A DNA stretch of 64,000 nucleotides from Terricaulis silvestris (lineage in GTDB: Bacteria; Pseudomonadota; Alphaproteobacteria; Caulobacterales; Aquidulcibacteraceae). Each line of letters opens with the position of its first letter. Positions within the stretch are counted from its first letter, which is position 1. The position numbers and the translations under genes are program-made. The notes under the pieces were generated by a model. The model was given only the letters and a program-made list of their open reading frames with translations, did no database searches and was not told the DNA's origin. The stretch lies in assembly GCF_009792355.1 (NCBI RefSeq), contig NZ_CP047045.1, positions 124,001 through 188,000 of the forward strand, written 5' to 3'. This document shows positions 25,904 through 35,164 of this stretch, piece by piece.

Positions 25904-26139
25904 CCTTGAGACGCCCGGCGGTCCACAAAATGTAGGGTCGCCGCTCGCGCCGTACGCCGGCACGGCGGGGAGTCTTGCGGTTACGCCCCTTCCGCCAGCC
26001 GCGCCGACCGCTACCCTTGCACGACAAAGATGCGGAGTCATTGCCGCGGACAGTGTAGCCTCACAATCTGAGCGATCGGAGTGGGATGGACTGAACTGCG
26101 TGCAGTACACAGCGCGTAACGAGCACGAGCTTCTCTTGT

Positions 26140-26220
26140 TCGTCTGCGTTCGGCGACATCGCGCCGCTCCAGCGGGTAGGGTGCCGGTGACCGGATCGGA
26201 GCGCGTCGGCTAGGCAGGAA
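26140..26220 (+). repeat. Dispersed intergenic repeat, copy 13
   Basis: TCGTCTGCGTTCGGCGACAT, CGCGCCGCTCCAGCGGGTAG, GGTGCCGGTGACCGGATCGG and AGCGCGTCGGCTAGGCAGGA are clear; the right end is lost. Confidence 0.75.
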
Positions 26221-26570
26221 TGACTGCTTCGGGAGCAGAACTTACAAAGAGGCCGTCCCGAAGCTGCCGTTCATGCGTTCAGAGGAAATCAATCAGTGCT
26301 GAACAGGCTTGGCCTGCACAACGACCTTCAGCTTGTCGATGAAGGAGCTTCCCCGCGCGCGCTCAGAAGGGTGCGTTCACAACGCTAGACTCACTTTGCT
26401 TCTTGACGCGCGCAAATATTGTTCGAGCTGGCGCGGCGTACGCCTCGGAGGGGCAACGTTGACCGCCAGATATTTACAAAACCCTCGCTGGGGGACACGA
26501 GACGTGGCGATGCGCTCGGGAGGTGCGGCGAATGTTGGCTGGGTTAGTCCGCCGCGCTCACGCCGACGCC

Positions 26571-26652
26571 GATGTCCGCTCCCGGCGATGGCGGGCCGCT
26601 CCCGCGGGCAGGGCGCCAATGTCTCGTTTGAATCGAGCGCGCCGTTTAGGAA
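26571..26652 (+). repeat. Dispersed intergenic repeat, copy 14
   Basis: GATGTCCGCTCCCGGCGATG, GCGGGCCGCTCCCGCGGGCA, GGGCGCCAATGTCTCG and AATCGAGCGCGCCG. The left terminus is intact, the right lost. No gene directly precedes this copy. Confidence 0.75.
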
Positions 26653-26771
26653 GTATGCTTCGGATCGCTTCCTACTTTGGTTGTAATCGAAGTTACGGCG
26701 CATCGGAAGATATTGACGCGCGGAGTGATCGCCAGTTGTTTAACGACGCTTGAGACCTCGGGAGATTGACG

Positions 26772-27233
26772 ATGAAAACGCTCTTGGTAGGTGCGCTCGC
26801 GTTGTTCGTGACGACATTGGCGTCATGCACGCCGCCCAGCGAAACGTCCGGCGACACGATCATAGCAGCGCGCAATGCCGCTTTCGCGCAAGCATTCGCG
26901 GCTGGCGATGGGACTGCAGTCGCGGCGATGTACGCTGACGGTGCGATTGTCATGCCTGATGGCGCAAGTCCGGTGCAGGGACGAGAAGCGATTATGCAAT
27001 TCTGGCAGGGTTTCATCGACTCCGGCGCCGCGCGCCTCGAATTGATGACGGATGAGACAATCTCGGCAGGTTCAACGACCATCTCAGAACGCGGCAGATT
27101 CAGAATCTTCGATGCCGCCGGTGCATCAATTGCCGAAGGCAAATATGTGGTGGTCTGGACCCTTGAGGGCGGCGAGTGGATGCTGAGATGGGATATCTGG
27201 AACGCAAATGCTGGGCCAGCGCCGGCTGGCTAG
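26772..27233 (+). CDS. NTF2/SnoaL-like lipoprotein
   Basis: 153 residues from the ATG at 26772 with GGGAGATTGAC upstream. A lipoprotein signal (LASC, Cys18) is followed by an NTF2-like domain of the DUF4440/SnoaL type: AARNAAFAQAFAAGDGTAVAAMYADGAIVMPDG, REAIMQFWQGFIDSG, and a final beta-sheet ending in YVVVWTLEGGEWMLRWDIWNA. Such proteins bind small ligands or act as polyketide-cyclase-like enzymes. Nothing nearby suggests a substrate. Confidence 0.85.
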   Translation: MKTLLVGALALFVTTLASCTPPSETSGDTIIAARNAAFAQAFAAGDGTAVAAMYADGAIVMPDGASPVQGREAIMQFWQGFIDSGAARLELMTDETISAGSTTISERGRFRIFDAAGASIAEGKYVVVWTLEGGEWMLRWDIWNANAGPAPAG

Positions 27234-27234
27234 A

Positions 27235-27262
27235 GCTTGGCCCAAGCGGACGCTGAGCTTGA
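27235..27262 (+). repeat. Dispersed intergenic repeat, right-end fragment
   Basis: GCTTGGCCCAAGCGGACGCT followed by GAGCTT matches the family's right terminus only. It begins just after the TAG stop of the NTF2-like lipoprotein. Confidence 0.6.
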
Positions 27263-27393
27263 CTCTGACCCAGTCCGCACTCGACGAGGGATAGTGGCGC
27301 CCGGTTCACCCTCGCGGACGGCCAGCGCGTTGACGCGCGTTTGGCACCGGACAGCACACCGCAAACTTGCCGTTACGAAGGCGGCGGTGCTTT

Positions 27394-29253
27394 CTAACCG
27401 CCCGTCGCCAGCCGCTCTTCAGCTGCGGCGATCATTTCTTTGTATCGGGGATGATCACGGATGGGGTCCATGTCTGGATCGTTCGCGTACCAGTTCAGCC
27501 TTTCTCTGACCGCTGTAGCGACAACAGTCTCGAACAGGTCTAATGCTGCATCGAGTTCGCCTAACGCGACAAGCGTGCAAGTACAATTGTATCGCATGTT
27601 GGCGTTATCTGGATCGAGCAGCATGGCGCGTTCGATCCATTCCTTGGCGCGTTCGCGCTCTCCCATCGCCGCCAACCCGCCAACGATGAAGCTCATAGCC
27701 GACCCATTGTCCGGCTCGACAGCGACGATCCGTTGGGCCCGCTCCAGCGACCGCTGACCGGAACGGCGGGCCCCCTCATTGTCGCCGATCGCGACATAAA
27801 GACTCGTAGCTAAACCAAGTGACCTAAAGTCCGTTTCCAAGAGGTCGGCGGCTTTTTCGAAGTAAGCGATCGCGTCCCTCGTCCGACGCACCTGGTAACA
27901 AAAATTTCCCGCCGCGAAGTTCACGTCGTAAGATTCGGGGTCGAGGCGCAGCGCAAGCTCGATCTCGCGTTGCGCTTCATCGTAACGGGCCGCGTATGCT
28001 AGAACTCTGCCCTTTACCGCGTGGGCCTCGGCGAGCGAATCGTCGAGCGCAAGTGCTCGTTCTGCGGCGGCCAAGCCATCCTCCTCCATTCTGGCATGAT
28101 GAAAGCGCAGCGCTGACTGTGCGCTGGCGATCATGGCCCATGCGCGCGCATAATTCGGGTCGATCTCGGTAGCACGCCGACACAAGCGGATAATCGCTTC
28201 GCTCCGCCGCGCGCTGCCAATATTGCCGGCGACCTCGTATTGACGCGCCATCAAAAGGAGCTTGTAGGCCTCGGCGTTGGTCGTCCCGCGCTGCTCAATG
28301 GCTTTCTTTTCTTCGGGAAGGAGTCTGAGTTTTAGCGCGGCTACGATCGCTGTCGAAATTTCGTCCTGCAGGGCGAAGATGTCGCTCAGGTCGCGGTCGT
28401 AGCGTTCGGCCCAGACGTGACCGCCGGTTGCGTCGACGAGCTGGGCGGTGATGCGCACACGCCCGCCCGCCTTGCGCACGCTGCCCTCGAGTAGGTGGCT
28501 GACCTTCAACTGCCGCGCCACCTGCGGCACGTCCACGTGCTTGCCTTTGAAGGTGAAAGCGGTGTTGCGTGCGGCCACCCACAGGGCCGAGACCTTGGAC
28601 AGGTCGGTGATGATGTCTTCGGTGATGCCATCGGAAAAATATTCTTGCTCCTGATCGCCGCTCATGTTGGCGAAGGGCAGCACGCAGATCGATATTTTGT
28701 GAGGCTTCTCTATCGCCTGAGACGGCGCGACGATCACAGATTGCGGCCGAACGGCGAAGACGTGTACGGGGTTTTCGATATTTTTCACCGCGTGCGGGCC
28801 CATGTCCTCGAATTCCGCGGCGACTTTGCCCGCGACTTGATCGCTAACATTGCGCGACACGGCGACGCCGCCCACGGGCGCAAGCGCTTGCAGGCGCGCG
28901 GCGACGTTGACGCCTTCGCCATACATGTCGTCACCGTCGACGATCACATCGCCCAGATTGATGCCGATGCGATAGCGAAAGCGTTCGGCATCAGGCCTGT
29001 GGGCTTCGGCAGCACCCATCGCCGCTTGAATGTCGAGAGCGCAGGTGACGGCAGCGGAGGCGCTGGGAAATTCAACCAGCACGCCATCGCCCATGAGTTT
29101 AAACACACGCCCGCCCTGTGCGACGACTCGCGGATCGAAAAGAGATTTGCGGTTCTCCTTCAGTCGCGCGAGCGTCCCTGCCTCGTCGCGCTCCATCAGG
29201 CCGCTGTAGCCGACGACGTCGGCCGAAAGGATGACGGTCAATTTTCGCTGCAT
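27394..29253 (-). CDS. Class III adenylate/guanylate cyclase with TolB-like and TPR domains
   Basis: A 619-residue protein. Residues about 4-165 form a class III nucleotidyl-cyclase domain with metal-binding Asp12 (LSADVVGYSGL) and Asp56 (KLMGDGVLVEF), plus GDVIVDGDDMYGEGVNVAARL. Residues about 185-310 are the TolB-N-like segment (SICVLPFANMSGDQEQEYFS, then DGITEDIITDLSKV, LEGSVRKAGGRVRITAQLVD). The rest is TPR repeats (AWAMIASAQSALRFHHARME, AEAHAVKGRVLAYAARYDEA). This architecture is widespread in alphaproteobacteria; the cyclase would make cAMP, with TPRs binding partners. It stands alone. Confidence 0.9.
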   Translation of the reverse strand: MQRKLTVILSADVVGYSGLMERDEAGTLARLKENRKSLFDPRVVAQGGRVFKLMGDGVLVEFPSASAAVTCALDIQAAMGAAEAHRPDAERFRYRIGINLGDVIVDGDDMYGEGVNVAARLQALAPVGGVAVSRNVSDQVAGKVAAEFEDMGPHAVKNIENPVHVFAVRPQSVIVAPSQAIEKPHKISICVLPFANMSGDQEQEYFSDGITEDIITDLSKVSALWVAARNTAFTFKGKHVDVPQVARQLKVSHLLEGSVRKAGGRVRITAQLVDATGGHVWAERYDRDLSDIFALQDEISTAIVAALKLRLLPEEKKAIEQRGTTNAEAYKLLLMARQYEVAGNIGSARRSEAIIRLCRRATEIDPNYARAWAMIASAQSALRFHHARMEEDGLAAAERALALDDSLAEAHAVKGRVLAYAARYDEAQREIELALRLDPESYDVNFAAGNFCYQVRRTRDAIAYFEKAADLLETDFRSLGLATSLYVAIGDNEGARRSGQRSLERAQRIVAVEPDNGSAMSFIVGGLAAMGERERAKEWIERAMLLDPDNANMRYNCTCTLVALGELDAALDLFETVVATAVRERLNWYANDPDMDPIRDHPRYKEMIAAAEERLATGG

Positions 29254-29431
29254 GGGCGTCCGGGGTCTACCAAGCCTACATGAACCCTAGGGACTCTTTG
29301 CGGCGCCGTCAGCGGCCGAAGTCCGATTGGTCGAACGAATTGAGCGACCTTTGGTCTTAGCGAGCGCCGAGGTCGCGCCAAGATCGGGCGACCCGGCGCG
29401 GTGCGACGCGCGGCTCATGTGTTTTCCGGCC

Positions 29432-29466
29432 AATGATCGGAACCGGCGAAAGCGCGCCGTAGCTCA
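29432..29466 (+). repeat. Dispersed intergenic repeat fragment, copy 15
   Basis: AATGATCGGAACCGGCGAAA followed by GCGCGCCGTAGCTC is the left end only. The surrounding 398-base gap (29254-29651) holds nothing else I can support. Confidence 0.6.
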
Positions 29467-29651
29467 CCGATTGTGATCTACGTCTCGCTTTGAGCGGCCC
29501 AGACATTCGCTGATCACAGCGTTGCGAGCACGTGCCGGCCATTCTCCGACGTCGCCGGTGACATTGCCTCGGATTTCGCTGGCGTTTTGGCGATATTGAG
29601 CGCGTCCTGGCCCGCCAATCGCTGTCTTGAGGCGGGTTCGGGAGGTGCGAG

Positions 29652-30227
29652 TTGAAGAACGTTGAACGGCTAGCGGTGATTGCTGCCGCAATGATTTTGA
29701 CGACGCCTTTGGTTCTCCCTCCGGGGTCGGCTCTGGCGCAAGACGGCGTGAACGCCATGCAAGTCGCTAGCGAGCGCATGCAAGCAGAGCAAGCGCTCGC
29801 GCAAGCCAATGCCGCGCGCCCCGGCGATGAATTGCTAACGTGCGAGCAGATCCAAACCGAAATGGGCACGACAATGAACACAGACGCCATGCGGACTCAA
29901 CGGTCGGAGATCGAGGCATCGGCGCAACGCCAGCAAGAACTTCAGCAGGAGGCAAGCGAACGAGCGCGTGGCCAGATGACGACTGGCATCGTCACTGGGG
30001 TGATCAGCTCATTCGTTCCGGGCGCTGGCTATGCGCAAGCCGCCGCGATGCAGGCGCAGGCAGCCCAGCAACAGGCGGACGCGGAGGAGAGTCAGAGCGA
30101 AATGGCGGGAATGATCGGCAACATGTCGAACATGATGCCGGCGATGATGCGCGGTCAGCGCCTCGGTGAATTGGCACAGGCGAACGACTGCGCGTTCGCG
30201 CAAGACATGCCTCGGACAGAACGGTAG
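29652..30227 (+). CDS. Exported Gln/Ala/Met-rich hypothetical protein
   Basis: 191 residues from a TTG start with GGGAGGTG upstream. A signal peptide (about residues 1-29, ending SALA) precedes a Gln/Ala-rich helical region with heptad character (about 35-105). A Gly/Ala hydrophobic stretch (TTGIVTGVISSFVPGAGYAQA) and a Met-rich part follow. Two cysteines (in LLTCEQIQ and NDCAFAQ) could pair. Probably periplasmic; function unknown. Confidence 0.72.
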   Translation: MKNVERLAVIAAAMILTTPLVLPPGSALAQDGVNAMQVASERMQAEQALAQANAARPGDELLTCEQIQTEMGTTMNTDAMRTQRSEIEASAQRQQELQQEASERARGQMTTGIVTGVISSFVPGAGYAQAAAMQAQAAQQQADAEESQSEMAGMIGNMSNMMPAMMRGQRLGELAQANDCAFAQDMPRTER

Positions 30228-30292
30228 CTGGTCGATGACATCAACGCCGCGCTGGTCGGCCCTAATCGCTTTATCAATCGTTACGTGCCGGC

Positions 30293-30370
30293 GAATGACT
30301 ACAACCGGCGAAATCGCGCCGTTGTCGCGGGTAACTCGTGGATGTCGTGACTGGATCGACCGCGCCGCAC
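30293..30370 (+). repeat. Dispersed intergenic repeat, copy 16
   Basis: GAATGACTACAACCGGCGAA, ATCGCGCCGTTGTCGCGGGT, then GACTGGATCGACCGCGCCGC. The right end is lost. It follows a stop by 66 bases. Confidence 0.65.
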
Positions 30371-30870
30371 GCCTTGATCGATCGGTGACCCGCCTCTGCC
30401 CTTCGCCCAATCACTTCCATCGAAGCGTCCGCTTCAGTCTAGAGAGCGGCCCCGCGCGTGGAGCCGCTCTCATGATGAACCGTTTCAGGGGTAATCGCCG
30501 AGGCTCAACAGCCAAGGGCGATTACCGAGACGCGGTTGACGAACAGGGTGATCAGCGCGGTCTGTCTTTGCGATCGAGCGCGTCTAACAGTGTCTGCCAT
30601 GAGGCCGGAAGAGCGACGCTCACCGGGTAGATTTGCTTTAGCGGACGAGAGAGAGCTTCGCGCCATTGCGCGGGTTCGTATGTAGCTTTCGACGAAGCAT
30701 CGCGGACATTCATGTGAGTGCAAAACCGTACAATCGGCTTTGTTCCGGAAAATGCATTGGAATAGTAGGGCGCTACCGTTTTGCTTACACTGCTGCCGCG
30801 CGACCATTCGAGCCAGCGACAACGCGCACAAAAAATACCGCCCGGCCTGCGTTTCGCACCGCAGGCTGCG

Positions 30871-30925
30871 GAGTGACCGGAACCGGCGATTAGCAGACTC
30901 TAGATGTCCGCTTCGCGGACGTAGC
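30871..30925 (+). repeat. Rearranged dispersed-repeat remnant
   Basis: GAGTGACCGGAACCGGCGAT resembles a left end. It is followed by ATGTCCGCTTCGCGGACGT, in which a left terminus is joined to an inverted terminus to form a tight palindrome. Confidence 0.45.
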
Positions 30926-31240
30926 GGCTCGACGTCCGTTGTTGGGATCAATCGGCGGGTCGGTGAATTGGTACTGCCGTCCCTTCACATCGACACGTAG
31001 CCGTACCAGGGCACGAGCAGCACCGGACGCGCCGCGAACGACGAGCGATCGAATGACGCTATCGGCGATCTACTGTCTTCGCGATCGCAGCATTTTGAAT
31101 GGCGGGAGCGAAGGGCGACGTTACAGAAATGCCGCACGGGCAGAGATTCGGTTGCGCTCGTTCGCTTATGAGTGACTCGCGCCGAACACTGCCCCCTTAT
31201 CACGCCGCCTCGATGTGGGGTTATGTAGTGGGGTGATCCA

Positions 31241-31642
31241 ATGCCTACGTCCAAGAAACTGATGAGTTCAGCTCTGGCGATTGCTTTCATGGCGTCACTG
31301 GCGTTAGCGCCGACGACCGCATGGGCGAAGGCCGAAAACGCTGCAAACGTCACACAAGATCCATTTGGCGGTTGTCTGGTTGCAGACGCAAACGGCGTCT
31401 ATGCATTCGACGCCGCTTGCGAAGCTCAGGTCGTGCAAAGAAGTGATAGAAACGGCAACTTGGTCCTGTGGAACTACCAGGATCACGGCCAACTTCAGCC
31501 AGGTCAGCCAGTCCCGACATCCGCACGGACGGCGCCCGTCTCGTCTAATATTGGCGGCGGACTAACCTGCAGTGGCACTGAGACGACCACGCCGAGCGGC
31601 GAGTATAGATCGAACTGTTTCTACAACGCCAACCGCAACTAA
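31241..31642 (+). CDS. Exported hypothetical protein
   Basis: A 133-residue protein with a signal peptide (residues about 1-29, ending TTAWA) and a short mature domain with three or four cysteines (GGCLVAD, DAACEAQ, LTCSGTE, NCFYNAN) that probably form disulfides. Residues 55-85 look like a small beta-sheet. No recognised family. The gene stands alone; its ribosome site is weak. Confidence 0.65.
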   Translation: MPTSKKLMSSALAIAFMASLALAPTTAWAKAENAANVTQDPFGGCLVADANGVYAFDAACEAQVVQRSDRNGNLVLWNYQDHGQLQPGQPVPTSARTAPVSSNIGGGLTCSGTETTTPSGEYRSNCFYNANRN

Positions 31643-31745
31643 TGATCGCGTCGCGGCCGCGTACCACTGAAGTTTGATTGGATGGGACGCGGCCGCTGAC
31701 ATTGGCCCAATCTGCCTCTCCGGTGGCAGCAATGGGTGGGGCATT

Positions 31746-34409
31746 GTGAAGGTTCAATCGCTGCTCTTGGCGTTCGCCGCATGCACGGCGGCCGCCGCCA
31801 ACAAGGGCGCGGAAGCACAGCCTCCAGCGCCGCAGTCGGCGCTTGGGGATGACGGTGAACAAGCGGCGCGAGCCAGCCCGATTTCCACGCTGAGCAATCA
31901 GCACCCTCAGGCGCTCACGCCGCCTGACTCGTCTTCGACCGAGGTCCGCGCAAATAGCGCATCGGCGGACTCACCAGAAGGCGGCAAAACGGATCTTGAA
32001 AACGAGCCATTCGAGATCGTCGTGATCGCCGCGCGTCTGGCGGATTTCACCCCGGAGCAGATCTACGATTTCGATAGCGTCTTATCGTATGGGGTGAACA
32101 CAACTGGCGATGCGCTCGACGCTCTGGCCGCCGAAAACGGCGATATCGACCCTACCTTCTTTGTCAACGGCGAGCCCATAACCAATCGGGGCGACATCGA
32201 CGATTATCCGGTTGAGGCGATAGAACGGATTGAAGCATTGCCCCGCGGGTCTGCCGCGCGGGCTGGCGGGACAGGCAGCGAGCGGGTTTACAACATTGTG
32301 CTGAGGCCCTCGGCGGTGGTGCGCAGCGTGAGCGCCAGCCGCCGGTCGTCCACCCAAAGTGGTTGGAGCTCGGCACAAGGAGAAGCGCAAGGGACCTACA
32401 TCCGCGGGCCCGACCGCGTAAACCTTTCGCTGCGCATTTCTCAGTCGGACCCGCTGTTGGACTCCGACCGTGGTCTGACGCAACCGACTGACAGCTTGAC
32501 TGCGACGCTGCGGGGCAATGTGCTGCCCATTTCATCCGCATTCGAAATCGATCCCCTGCTGAGTGTGTTGGCCGGCGAAACCGTGAGCATCGCCGCTGTA
32601 CCGCTGGACATCGCTTTCCCCACACTCTCCGATTTTGTCGCTGGCGCTAATGCGCCGAGCACAATGGAGGCGGGCCGATACCGTACGCTGCGCTCCGAAT
32701 CCCGTGGCTACGAAGTGGCGCTAGCGGGCAATAAGCAACTGGCGCCGTGGCTGTCGGCAAGTTTCCAGGCGCAGTTGAATGGGCAACGTGATGAGTCCCT
32801 GAGCGGTGCGCCCCGGGCCCATTTCCTCTTGCCGGAAGACGTCGCCGCAAGCCCGTTTTCGAATGACGTGGTCATTACAGTTAGCGATCCCACTCGTCCG
32901 CTCAAGGGTCGCAGCGAATATGATACTGCCAGCTTTTCGACGACCCTGACCGCGACCGCCGGCGATTGGCGCTTTCCGTTTTCGCTGCGCTACGAGGATC
33001 GCAGGAGCGCTTTCGAGTTCCAGCGCGTCGACGCTGTGGGAAATTTGCTTGTCGACCCGGCATCCAACCCCTTCAACGGATCGCTTGCCGCAGCCATCCC
33101 GATTGCATCGGAGATGACCGAGAGCCACGCCATCGCGCGGAGCGTGACGATCGGCGCCGAAGGCCCCTTGGTTGAGCTCCCAGCGGGAGAGATTCGCGTC
33201 CGCTCAAGTGTTGGCTTCGGCGATTTGACGATGACGTCCAAGACCTCGCTCTCAGCCTTCTCCTCCCCATTCGCGCGCGAGGAAAGGTCAGGTCAGGTGG
33301 GTGTCACGATTCCAATCCTGAGCGAGCGACGGATGACGGGATGGGGCGACGCTGAGTTTAGTGGAGAGCTCGGGCGTATTGATTTCGGCGGCTTTGGAGC
33401 AGCGAACCATCAGCAGGCGAGCCTCAGCTGGAGGTGGGGCAATTGGCTCAGATTGGCTGCATCTGTCGTTCAAAATGAGATTCCGCCAGCTCCAGACACG
33501 CTTTCGGCGCCCATCCAAACCAACGAAAATGCTCGCGTGTTTGATCCAATTCGCGCCGAAACATTGGACGTCGTTAGCATCACAGGGGGCAACCCAGACC
33601 TGCTGCCAGAGTCGCAGCGGCAAGACCGGTTCTCCCTGGGGCTTGCTCCACTGGCGCGGATCAATCTCCAGTTCACCGTTGATTACTCTGAAACCGAGCG
33701 GCGGAACCTGACCGGCGGCTTGTTCGATGCCAATACCGCATTGGCGTCGGCATTCTCAGATCGTTTTCAGCGCGATTCCTCCGGACGCCTTATTGCGGTG
33801 GACTACCGGCCGGTGAACTTTGAGAGCTTAAGAACGCGTGACCTGCGCACCAGTGTTGGTTTCACGCTTCCGCTCAACGACGCGTCGCAGCCAACAAACG
33901 TAGACGAAGTGAACGCCTCAGGTTTGCGCTCGCGTCCCAATTTTCAGTTCAATATTTCACATACGCGAGTGCTCGACAGTTTCCTCTTGCCGCGCGCGGG
34001 CGCGCCAGAGATCAACCTCTTGAACGGCGGCGCTTTCAGTATGAGCGGCGGTGTCGCGCCGGAACATGCCGCTGCAAGCGTGGCGTTGACCGATCGGGGC
34101 AGCGGTGGCCGCTTGTCGCTCTTCTGGAGGGGAGCGTCCGCGCTGGATGTTGGAACTGCGTCGGCGCCGGATCGGCTTGACTTCGCGGCTTACGCCAAAG
34201 TTGACCTTGCGCTGTTCGCCGAGACCGGGGCGTTGTTTCCAGACGTGAATTGGCTGGAAAGAACTCGTGTCGCCTTGACGATTGAGAATCTTACTGACGC
34301 CAGCCAGACCGTTACAGATCAAGGCGGCGAAACGCCACTGAGCTACCAGCGTGCGTACCGTGACCCGATTGGACGGAGCATCCGCCTGGAGTTGCGCAGG
34401 TCGTTCTAG
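31746..34409 (+). CDS. TonB-dependent receptor-like outer-membrane protein
   Basis: About 887 residues from a GTG at 31746 with GGGTGGGG upstream. A signal peptide and a Pro/Ser-rich linker lead to a plug-like domain (about residues 90-195: FEIVVIAARLADFTPEQIYD, DPTFFVNGEPITNRGD, VEAIERIEALPRGSAARAG). A long 22-strand-type beta-barrel follows, ending in LELRRSF with a C-terminal Phe. The plug diverges from siderophore receptors, and no clear TonB box is visible. Related proteins may take up polymers or bind surface ligands. No transporter genes are adjacent, so the substrate is unknown. Confidence 0.8.
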   Translation: MKVQSLLLAFAACTAAAANKGAEAQPPAPQSALGDDGEQAARASPISTLSNQHPQALTPPDSSSTEVRANSASADSPEGGKTDLENEPFEIVVIAARLADFTPEQIYDFDSVLSYGVNTTGDALDALAAENGDIDPTFFVNGEPITNRGDIDDYPVEAIERIEALPRGSAARAGGTGSERVYNIVLRPSAVVRSVSASRRSSTQSGWSSAQGEAQGTYIRGPDRVNLSLRISQSDPLLDSDRGLTQPTDSLTATLRGNVLPISSAFEIDPLLSVLAGETVSIAAVPLDIAFPTLSDFVAGANAPSTMEAGRYRTLRSESRGYEVALAGNKQLAPWLSASFQAQLNGQRDESLSGAPRAHFLLPEDVAASPFSNDVVITVSDPTRPLKGRSEYDTASFSTTLTATAGDWRFPFSLRYEDRRSAFEFQRVDAVGNLLVDPASNPFNGSLAAAIPIASEMTESHAIARSVTIGAEGPLVELPAGEIRVRSSVGFGDLTMTSKTSLSAFSSPFAREERSGQVGVTIPILSERRMTGWGDAEFSGELGRIDFGGFGAANHQQASLSWRWGNWLRLAASVVQNEIPPAPDTLSAPIQTNENARVFDPIRAETLDVVSITGGNPDLLPESQRQDRFSLGLAPLARINLQFTVDYSETERRNLTGGLFDANTALASAFSDRFQRDSSGRLIAVDYRPVNFESLRTRDLRTSVGFTLPLNDASQPTNVDEVNASGLRSRPNFQFNISHTRVLDSFLLPRAGAPEINLLNGGAFSMSGGVAPEHAAASVALTDRGSGGRLSLFWRGASALDVGTASAPDRLDFAAYAKVDLALFAETGALFPDVNWLERTRVALTIENLTDASQTVTDQGGETPLSYQRAYRDPIGRSIRLELRRSF

Positions 34410-34675
34410 CAGTCTGTCGATGCGTCACATCCGAAATGGAGATTGTCGATGCGGGCGAGCCGGAATTGAAGGGCAGTGCCCGGAAGCCTTCGGCTCTTCG
34501 GCACGGTGACGCGTCCAGCCGTTCAGGGCTGAGGCGAAGGATTTAATTGCCCGTTCCGCACGTATCATGACTTCGCGCTCCTCCGAACGCGTTTTGTCCT
34601 CGCGCTTTTAGGAGTTGAAGACTTCACTTTTCTAACGTCGTTGGAAACGTGGGCTCAGCTCGCGATATGTCGTTT

Positions 34676-34750
34676 GGATGACCTTTCGGCGAGACCACGC
34701 CGCTGCGCCACTCGGTGAAATGGACGCTACGGCACGTGCTGGCCGTCGGC
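34676..34750 (+). repeat. Dispersed intergenic repeat, copy 18 (shortened)
   Basis: GGATGACCTTTCGGCGAGAC, CACGCCGCTGCGCCA and the right part GCACGTGCTGGCCGTCGGC; the inner block is missing. It ends 59 bases before the ferredoxin-like gene. The rest of the 34410-34809 gap is empty. Confidence 0.6.
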
Positions 34751-34809
34751 TTTGAACTCGAACGGCGATAGCCTCACGCGATGCGCTGCGAATGCTCTAG
34801 GAAGTCGCC

Positions 34810-35025
34810 ATGGCGGCTAAGCAACACACCAACGGAACCATCACGATCACCTATGACGCCGAAGTCTGCACTCACGCCGCGCGTTGCGTGAAAGGACTGC
34901 CAGGCGTGGTTGACGCCAATCGCAAGCCCTGGATCGACCCTGACGGCGCAACGCCATCAGAGATCGAGGCACAGGTTGCGCGTTGCCCTTCAGGTGCGCT
35001 TGGGTTCTTACGCAACGCCGACTGA
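34810..35025 (+). CDS. Divergent 4Fe-4S mono-cluster protein (YjdI/Fer4_19 type)
   Basis: A 71-residue protein matching the short iron-sulfur family: YDAEVCTHAARCVKGLPGVVD with Cys20 and Cys26, RKPWIDPDGA, and ARCPSGALGFL with Cys59. It is a soluble electron carrier or cluster-binding protein, often found beside GNAT acetyltransferases or CDGSH proteins, none of which is here. The TGA stop touches a repeat copy. Confidence 0.88.
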   Translation: MAAKQHTNGTITITYDAEVCTHAARCVKGLPGVVDANRKPWIDPDGATPSEIEAQVARCPSGALGFLRNAD

Positions 35026-35135
35026 GTCCGAGGTCGGCGAAAGCGCGCCGCTCTAGCGGGCAGGGCACCGCCGGCCGGATCGGAGTACGCCGGTCATTCA
35101 AGAAACATGTCGGATGGCGTGTGACTGGCGCTTTC
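35022..35135 (+). repeat. Dispersed intergenic repeat, copy 19 (full length)
   Basis: CTGAGTCCGAGGTCGGCGAA, AGCGCGCCGCTCTAGCGGGC, AGGGCACCGCCGGCCGGATC, TCATTCAAGAAACATGTCGG and GACTGGCGCTTTCAAG. This copy has the best-preserved inner hairpin (CCGCTCTAGCGG). It starts on the stop codon of the ferredoxin-like gene and ends about 30 bases before an opposite-strand gene end. Confidence 0.85.
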
Positions 35136-35164
35136 AAGCCTTTCAGCCGCGAGCGCTAAGAAGG

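Larger units (their letters stand above)
25904..26771. other. Non-coding stretch with two repeat copies
   Basis: 868 bases between the four-helix membrane protein and a lipoprotein gene. Apart from the two dispersed-repeat copies at 26140 and 26571, open frames here are short, overlap in several frames and lack ribosome sites. I find no gene I can support. Confidence 0.6.
30228..31240. other. Non-coding stretch with repeats and a hairpin
   Basis: About 1 kb without a supportable gene. It contains repeat copies at 30293 and 30871 and a perfect 8-base stem, AGAGCGGC (30443-30450) with GCCGCTCT (30463-30470), not followed by a T-run. Open frames are short and mutually overlapping. Confidence 0.55.

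Noticed and set aside
28495-29283. 262-codon plus-strand open frame within the cyclase gene
   Set aside because: Opposite strand of a well-conserved cyclase domain; no independent support.
30505-30951. 148-codon minus-strand frame in the 30-31 kb gap
   Set aside because: Arg/Ser/Cys-rich composition like translated non-coding sequence; includes repeat-derived residues.
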